Source of the DNA: Calendula officinalis
Lineage: Eukaryota > Streptophyta > Magnoliopsida > Asterales > Asteraceae
Assembly: GCA_963853835.1 (NCBI GenBank)
Contig: OY970835.1
Span: 38,845,547-38,909,546, forward strand
Direction of reading: 5' to 3'
DNA: 64,000 bases
Positions 58,661 to 64,000 of this stretch are shown piece after piece; position 1 is the first letter of the stretch, and each line of letters opens with the position of its first letter. A program made the translations under genes and the position numbers. Under the pieces are notes generated by a model that saw nothing but the letters and a program-made list of their open reading frames with translations, was not told where the DNA came from and ran no database searches.

Positions 58661-59632
58661 CCCTTGCAATTTAGTACACGCAAGCTTTGGTTGTTATCTA
58701 TGTTAAGGATTTTGCGTTTTATTCAGGCTGAACACTCAAATTCGGTTATTGCTAGAATTAGTTATTTGAGATAAGGTTTATGTAGCCCTTGACTGGCGAC
58801 TAGCCTCTGACCGGCAGATTATTTTGTTCTTCCTAACTGTTATTGTATGTCGTTTGCTGCAGGCTTTAGCTGAGTTGCTCGCTACCTTACAGTACGTACT
58901 TGCTTGCCCATTGCTTTGCTTTGAAAAATAATGTTTTATTGGATGATCAAGCCAATAACACATTTTTGTTTTTATCTTTTTATTATGGATGTTGTGTCTA
59001 TGACACCGTCTTGGGTGTGCATGACAGTGTGTATATTTGATTGTTCTTATGACACTTTCTTGAGAGCCCATGATGCCTTTGTATGCCAATGACCTGGGTA
59101 GATTTGGGTATCTCTGATGTATGCTTCATATTGTGCCAGTGACACTGTGCCAATGGCACTTTTGTTGGTTAACCTTTACGTTGTTTACTCGCGAGGATTG
59201 TCGCTTCCCAGTGAGAAGTGCTTATCTTTTATCAAGTAGATTAAAAGACGAGTATGATTGTATATTATTTGGCAAGACAAGGTTGTCTTTCTTGGCTTCA
59301 TACATGTTGTATTGAACTATGTTCTTAGGTTGTGTACATGCACATGCGTGCTCAAGTTGTAACATTGTACGTAATGAAAGTGCATGTTTGGCTTTAGACT
59401 AAGATGTCTATTGTGGCCTTATGCTTTTTGTATTGAATCCTTACTTCAATATTTATTTGTTTATGCAAAAACCATAGAAAAATGATATTGTGAGATAATA
59501 TTGGGATACAAGATCAGACCAAATGTTATTATCGCCAGTTTCATGCATGACCATGACATTCCATGTGCTTGGAAACATGTATTGAAAACATAAAGGAAAA
59601 AATGACAGTAAAGACTATCGCACCTTGATAGG

Positions 59633-61105
59633 TCAGTTAATATTGGCTCCCTCATGTATCATGAGGATATGGCCATCAGGTGGTCCAGGATGTTCTGTGT
59701 CCTCCCCCTTCTTTTGCCAAGCATAACTCTTCTTAAGTGGAGGTTTATTTGCTTGCTGCTTAGCACCAGAGACAAGGTGTTCTAGTTTGCCTTCTTCCAA
59801 AGCCCGCCTGATTTCCCTTTTTAGCTCTCTACAGACATTCGTGTCGTGTCCATGATCTTCATGGAAATCACAGTATTTATTCATGTTCTTCGTACCTGAC
59901 CTATGCTCCATCTGGGGTGGAGGTGTGAAGGTAGCGCACACCTGCTCTGTTATCAAGATTTCTTTTGGTGTTTTGCTGAGAGCACGCTCAGACGGATGTT
60001 TATCGTATGGGCCAAACCTCCGGTTGCTCCTTTCATCTCGTTGATGGTCACCAGTTAGAGCATCATGCCTGCGATCTGACGTGTCGGTCCATGACTTGCC
60101 GCCTACCTCTCTTGTCAGGGAGACAGTTTCTTTTGACCTTAGATAGTCATATGCCCTGTCCGTGGCTTCTTTGAAAGTAATTGGAGTTCTCTTGATTAAC
60201 TTTTCTTGCAGTTGTCCTGGAAGCAGGGAGAGAGTAAAGCCCGAAATTTGCTGACTTTCGGGTAAGGCGACAATTTTCTGGCACTCCTGCGTATAACGCT
60301 GAATGAAGTCGCGTAACCCCTCGCCTTCCCTTTGTCGCAGTAAATGTGCTTCGATATGAGTTCTCTGCTGCTTCTTTTGCTGGACAAAGTGAGTTACAAA
60401 TTTAGCCTTTAGATCTGCAAAGTCTTGAATACTCCTCTCCGGTAAGTCAGCAAACCAATCACGGGCGAAACCCTGCAACGTGCCAGGGAACATGTGACAA
60501 GCGACTGGGTCTAGCCATTTCTCTGTCATAATGGCCTGTTCCAAAAGAGCAAGGTGGTCATCAGGATCCCGTGTACCGTCGTAAGTACCAACGATGGACG
60601 GAATTTTTTGTTTGTCAGGAAGTGGAAATCTGGCCACCCAGTCACAGAACTTCGAACTAACCACCGACAAAGGCATAGTGGCCGTTCGGGGTGGTACGGC
60701 TGCGGACACGAGTGCTTGCAACACGCGCAGCATGTCATTAGATGTGTCCTGTGGTGGATGTGGTGGTGGGGTGTGAATGGGTGGTTGTCTTAACTGCTCC
60801 AATAATTGTGACAACGGATCTACTGGTTGAACAACCGTTGGCTGCGGTGCTGGGCGCAACGCCGCCACCAACTGAGACAATAGGTCCGATGAAGTAGGTG
60901 GTGGAGGAGGCGGTGGTGGCTGAGTACTCTGAGCCAACCTTCGGAGTAACTCCACAATTGGATCCTCCCGAACCCCCGGCATGAAGGGATGGGCGTCACT
61001 GGCTGTGGTGAGGTAAACGAACTTGATCCAACCAGCCTTGTGGAGAAAAGTGGACTTGTTAAAGAGGGATACCCTCGTGTTGGCCTGACATCTGACATTG
61101 TCCAC
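59633..61105 (-). CDS. retrotransposon gag polyprotein
   Basis: About 490 aa on the minus strand. The N-terminal third is Pro-rich (QPPPPPPPPTSSDLL). The centre is the Gypsy-type gag domain (FCDWVARFPLPDKQK, PDDHLALLEQAIMT, DFADLKAKFVTHFVQQ, REGEGLRDFIQRYTQECQ). Near the C-terminus is a zinc-knuckle-like CDFHEDHGHDTNVC. The frame open from 61105 begins internally. A better-placed start lies at 61233 (MADTQPSLVTSSSPLI), in another frame that overlaps to about 60975, so gag may carry an indel there. No pol follows. Confidence 0.85.
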   Translation of the reverse strand: MDNVRCQANTRVSLFNKSTFLHKAGWIKFVYLTTASDAHPFMPGVREDPIVELLRRLAQSTQPPPPPPPPTSSDLLSQLVAALRPAPQPTVVQPVDPLSQLLEQLRQPPIHTPPPHPPQDTSNDMLRVLQALVSAAVPPRTATMPLSVVSSKFCDWVARFPLPDKQKIPSIVGTYDGTRDPDDHLALLEQAIMTEKWLDPVACHMFPGTLQGFARDWFADLPERSIQDFADLKAKFVTHFVQQKKQQRTHIEAHLLRQREGEGLRDFIQRYTQECQKIVALPESQQISGFTLSLLPGQLQEKLIKRTPITFKEATDRAYDYLRSKETVSLTREVGGKSWTDTSDRRHDALTGDHQRDERSNRRFGPYDKHPSERALSKTPKEILITEQVCATFTPPPQMEHRSGTKNMNKYCDFHEDHGHDTNVCRELKREIRRALEEGKLEHLVSGAKQQANKPPLKKSYAWQKKGEDTEHPGPPDGHILMIHEGANIN

Positions 61106-61326
61106 TCAGAATCGACGTATGGTTCCATGATACGACTAGGCGAGATTATCACCGCCTCGGGTATAGTCGTAGTCACGGTAGTGATTATTAATGGCGATGA
61201 AGAAGTGACCAGCGATGGCTGTGTATCCGCCATAGAAACGGTTTGATTACTGAGAAGGGAAAAAGAAAAGTGAAAGTTTGGAAAAGTGAAACGCCGTTAA
61301 AAAACGTGTCCCACGGGTGGCGCCAA

Positions 61327-61919
61327 TGTTCGAGCAACGATTGTCAAACACAAAGACCAAGCGACGTCAACCTTGGATCTCCTATGATGATCACAGTGCA
61401 GACCCAACAAGTTCTTGGCGAACCTAGGGTGATCGAGGTTGAGTGCGAAGGTGAAAGTGAGAGTATGTTATCTCTGTGTTTTAGACTTCTTAATCTGTCT
61501 CAGTGTCAGTATCAGTGTACGAGTCTGTCCAGGACAATGAGTTAGGCCATGTATTTATATGGCCGTATATGGAACGTTGGCCCATGACTGCAATAAAGCA
61601 ATCATGAAGCGTCATTATGACAGCATCAATGATCGTGTAACGCCTTACTATTATGACTGCAATGAAGCGCCATTATGTTAGCACGATTCCAATGACAGGC
61701 GATGATAACTTGACAGGCGGTGACAGGCGCTGACAATCTTGACAGGCGATGACAATCTTTAACAGGCGGTCATGATCCTTAACAGGCGGTCATGATTTGA
61801 CAGGCGCTCATTAGTGGCGGAGTTGTGGGCCATCCTCATTAGTGACGTGGGCGATCTTCATGTTTAGGGATTTGGGGATTTACCTATATATACATAGTTA
61901 ATCCCTACTAACCTCATCA
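61327..61919 (-). repeat. LTR (5' LTR of the element)
   Basis: Same length and sequence as the LTR at 57305 except for about two substitutions. Target duplication ATTAC follows at 61920-61924. Confidence 0.95.
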
Positions 61920-62546
61920 ATTACAAAACTTCATCAAATGTTTAATATCATATAACACAGGGAAAAAAATATTCATGAAATTAAAAAACCCGGTTTGAGT
62001 TTTGGGCAAGTCTTTCCGGGTCAACATTTTAATCAAATACCCGAAATCATACCCGCCGTGAAAAGTCACCCAACAAATATTATCATTTAAAACAATCCCA
62101 GATGACATTAAAAGCTCCCCAAATCGAATAGAATCAATTCCCTTTTTGGTGTTCTTATTAAAATCCATCCCAAATTTTTTCAACAACTCGATCGATTCTT
62201 TCGCAAATTTATCTTCGTTAACATTAAATTCCCTAATATAAAATTGCCAAATGCAACGCTTTCCGTTCCTAAAAGTGGGACGATTCCCGTTTAAATCAGT
62301 AAACGTTAAACCCAACTGAATTAACTTCAAAACATCGACATTATCTTTCATTGTATGGTAATTATAATCATTAAAGTTCTTGAATTGATTTAAAGTAGAA
62401 AGAACAACACCGGGGTACTCAGTATCCATGGCGATACAAGGGTAATCATCAACGTTATCTCGAATAAAATCGAATTCTTCTTCAAGATTATGATTCCATA
62501 CCTCTCTAATTTCAACAGAATCACTTTCCGGATTCATAATAGACAT
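61920..62546 (-). pseudogene. N-terminal part of CAF1/POP2 deadenylase, cut by LTR element
   Basis: CAF1 is the DEDD-type 3'-5' poly(A) exonuclease of the CCR4-NOT complex. Minus-strand start MSIMNPESDSVEIREVW; catalytic AMDTEYPG (D41, E43), LIQLGLTF, and VTFHGGYDFGYLIK (third catalytic Asp about 167). The frame breaks after HLMKFCN, where the LTR begins. Translation into the element stops at once, so the product would lack the last catalytic Asp. The gene is intronless in its coding region; a 5'-UTR intron (about 62548-62717) is possible because a GTATGATCG donor follows CTTAAAAG on the minus strand. Confidence 0.92.
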
Positions 62547-63593
62547 AATAAAACAGTAATTTCCAGCAAGATCTGCAATACCCAGAAAAAAGAAGAACCC
62601 TAATTACAAAATTAAAAACAGAAATCGGAAATTGTTCTACTACAATATGCATTATAACTGAGTACAGAAATGAAGTGTAAATGCAAATATATGTTTCAAG
62701 ATAGCATAACGATCATACCTTTTAAGGTTTGGAAGAGATCTTGTAGGTGTGAATCACTTCAGATTTCTTTCTTTTTTTGGAGATTGAAGGTGTTGAATCG
62801 ATGAATTTGGGGATTGAAGTTTTGGGGTTTAATTGGAAGTAAAGAGTGTGTCACAGTGTGAGCGGGAAAATGATAGTAACTTAAAAACAGAAATAAAAAC
62901 TAAACGACGGCGTTTAAGGGTGAAATGGTCCACATTATAGCGAAATCAAGTTTTGATAACGATCGATATTTAAAGAGTTTTTGTTAAATAGCTTGCCTTT
63001 TGTTAACGGACAGGCTCTATTTAAATAAGTTATTACATACTAACATACATAAAAGTCCAATTCTAATGGACAATTAAATTATAACAAGGATGTTTGGAAT
63101 GAATTATATATTTTAATTATAAAATGATTAGAAATGATATTGTTGTAATAATTCTTTCCAAAATACTTGGGGTTGCAATAACAGATAAAAATTCTAAATA
63201 AGCTAATAATATTTTCTAAAGTAACTTATTTAAAACATTTTAAATAAGCTAGCTTATAGACATGAGCTTATAAACTCTACTAAACACTTAGAAGTTATTA
63301 TTAATCTTAAATAAATTTAAAAACTCATAAATCTCCTGCATAAACCCTTCGAAACACCCCATAAATTCAACTGCTCACCGTATTATAAGTCTACTATATA
63401 TCATGGCTCGCATGAACCTGAAAGACTTGTTCAATCAAAATATTTTTCGTTACAAAATGCAAACTACTCACCATTTTGTAAATAAAATAATGCACCAAAA
63501 TTCAACCATACTAAGTTCACAACCCTATAAATACCGTATATCATTGTAACAAAATTCAAAAATAATTACAAGATTGAAATATTGTAATTAATC
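62547..63593. other. divergent promoter region between CAF1 and PR-10
   Basis: The left part is the CAF1 leader and promoter. About 63180-63360 is AT-rich with AAGCTAGCTTATAGA and AACACCCC motifs related to the Harbinger MITE at 3230, without clear ends. CTATAAATACC at about 63524 is a good TATA box for the PR-10 gene. Confidence 0.5.
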
Positions 63594-64000
63594 ATGACAA
63601 TTGCTACTTTCGAGTTCGAGATCTCTACTTCCATTCCGGCTTCCAAACTTTTCAAGGCCTATGTTGACTTTGACAATATCGCACCCAAGGTCGATCCTGA
63701 AGCATACAAAGCCATAGTGACTATCGAAGGCGATGGAAGTGTTGGAAGCATCATGGATGTCACCTTTGGTGATGGTGAGTAAAATTCATTTAGTTTTTCG
63801 TACATGATCTTTTTAATTAATTTAGCAATGATTTATAGTTATTGTTGGACTAATTCCATATCAAAATCACCATATGAATTTTTTTATTATGTTTGTTGAT
63901 TCAAAAAGGCACGCCATACAAGAGTGGAAAGTCAAAGATCGATGTTATTGATAGTGGCAACTATAGCGTTGGTTACACGGTCTTTGAAGGAGACGTTTTG
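63594..64000 (+). CDS. PR-10 / Bet v 1-like protein (partial, cut by window end)
   Basis: Member of the Bet v 1/major-latex ligand-binding fold. Exon 1 63594-63774 starts MTIATFEFEISTSIPASKLF and includes DFDNIAPKVDPEAYK and TIEGDGSVGSI (the Gly-rich P-loop is GDGSVGS). The intron splits codon 61 (DG|GT), the conserved PR-10 intron position. Exon 2 begins at 63909 (TPYKSGKSKIDVID ... FEGDVL) and continues beyond 64000. About 92 of ~155-160 residues are visible. A TATA box lies about 70 bp upstream of the ATG. Such genes are often stress- or pathogen-induced. Confidence 0.93.

Larger units (their letters stand above)
57305..61919 (-). mobile_element. young LTR retrotransposon with gag only (TR-GAG type), 4615 bp, inserted in CAF1
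   Basis: Two 593-bp LTRs (57305-57897 and 61327-61919), each TG...CA, flanked by the exact 5-bp duplication ATTAC (57300-57304, 61920-61924). On the minus strand the leader after the 5' LTR reads TTGGCGCCACCCGTGG, a primer-site form seen in Gypsy elements. A purine-rich ACTCGGGGGCA precedes the 3' LTR. Only gag is present (59633-61105); no protease, reverse transcriptase, RNase H or integrase. I count two base differences between the LTRs, so the insertion is very recent. It must have moved with enzymes supplied in trans. Confidence 0.94.

Noticed and set aside
1..64000. CRISPR arrays, bacterial operons, rRNA genes or organellar inserts
   Set aside because: No regularly spaced palindromic repeats, no ribosome-binding-site-led gene runs and no recognised rRNA, plastid or mitochondrial blocks; the MPP-beta fragment is nuclear-type with an intron.

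Overview
The window is nuclear DNA from a flowering plant, almost certainly a core eudicot and probably an asterid. The reasons are spliced GT-AG genes with plant-only families (a PICKLE-type CHD3 remodeller, hydroxyproline O-galactosyltransferase, GOS11, PR-10/Bet v 1, a DLNxxP repressor-motif protein), AT-rich introns, and a high density of plant transposons (Stowaway, PIF/Harbinger and hAT MITEs, a Helitron end, LTR elements). The PR-10 protein and the intronic foldback repeats look Asteraceae-like to me. That is recollection and not a database result.

Layout. 0.3-3.1 kb (+): a complete 12-exon HPGT-type galactosyltransferase. 3.2-6.5 kb: a MITE cluster, including one Stowaway nested in another and a hAT MITE with an exact 8-bp target duplication. 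6.9-15.4 kb (+): a trithorax-type PHD/extended-PHD/SET methyltransferase of about 1594 aa in 17 exons, with five foldback repeats in its introns. 17.0-18.2 kb (-): ribosomal protein L9 with site II and telo-box promoter motifs. 18.9-27 kb: a gene graveyard with an orphan first exon of a VAMP72 R-SNARE, a broken mitochondrial processing peptidase beta fragment, the tail of a Helitron helicase plus a Helitron 3' terminus, a Copia LTR with its primer binding site, and a broken VPS53 fragment. 28.2-29.8 kb (-): a 168-aa protein ending in an EAR (DLNxxP) motif. 32.0-34.2 kb (-): GOS11 Qb-SNARE. 35.8-44.4 kb (-): a 29-exon PICKLE homologue carrying an apparent 1-base frameshift at its second chromodomain. 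49.9 kb (+): a small hypothetical gene. 52.8-55.6 kb (+): an intronless DM13/DOMON/cytochrome b561 protein. 57.1-62.5 kb (-): a CAF1 deadenylase gene split by a young 4.6-kb LTR element that carries gag but no pol. 63.6-64.0 kb (+): the start of a PR-10/Bet v 1-like gene, cut by the window edge.

The genes do not form an operon-like system; they are ordinary plant housekeeping, trafficking and chromatin genes separated by transposons. Two chromatin genes (SET and CHD3) and three trafficking genes (GOS11, and the VAMP72 and VPS53 relics) share the region, but I see no evidence that this is more than chance. I did not find a convincing novel molecular system. The observations most worth checking are the frameshift in the PICKLE homologue, the freshly interrupted CAF1 gene, and the exon fragments clustered around the Helitron end.

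Exon positions were worked out by hand from splice sites, reading frame and remembered homologues; no alignment was run.
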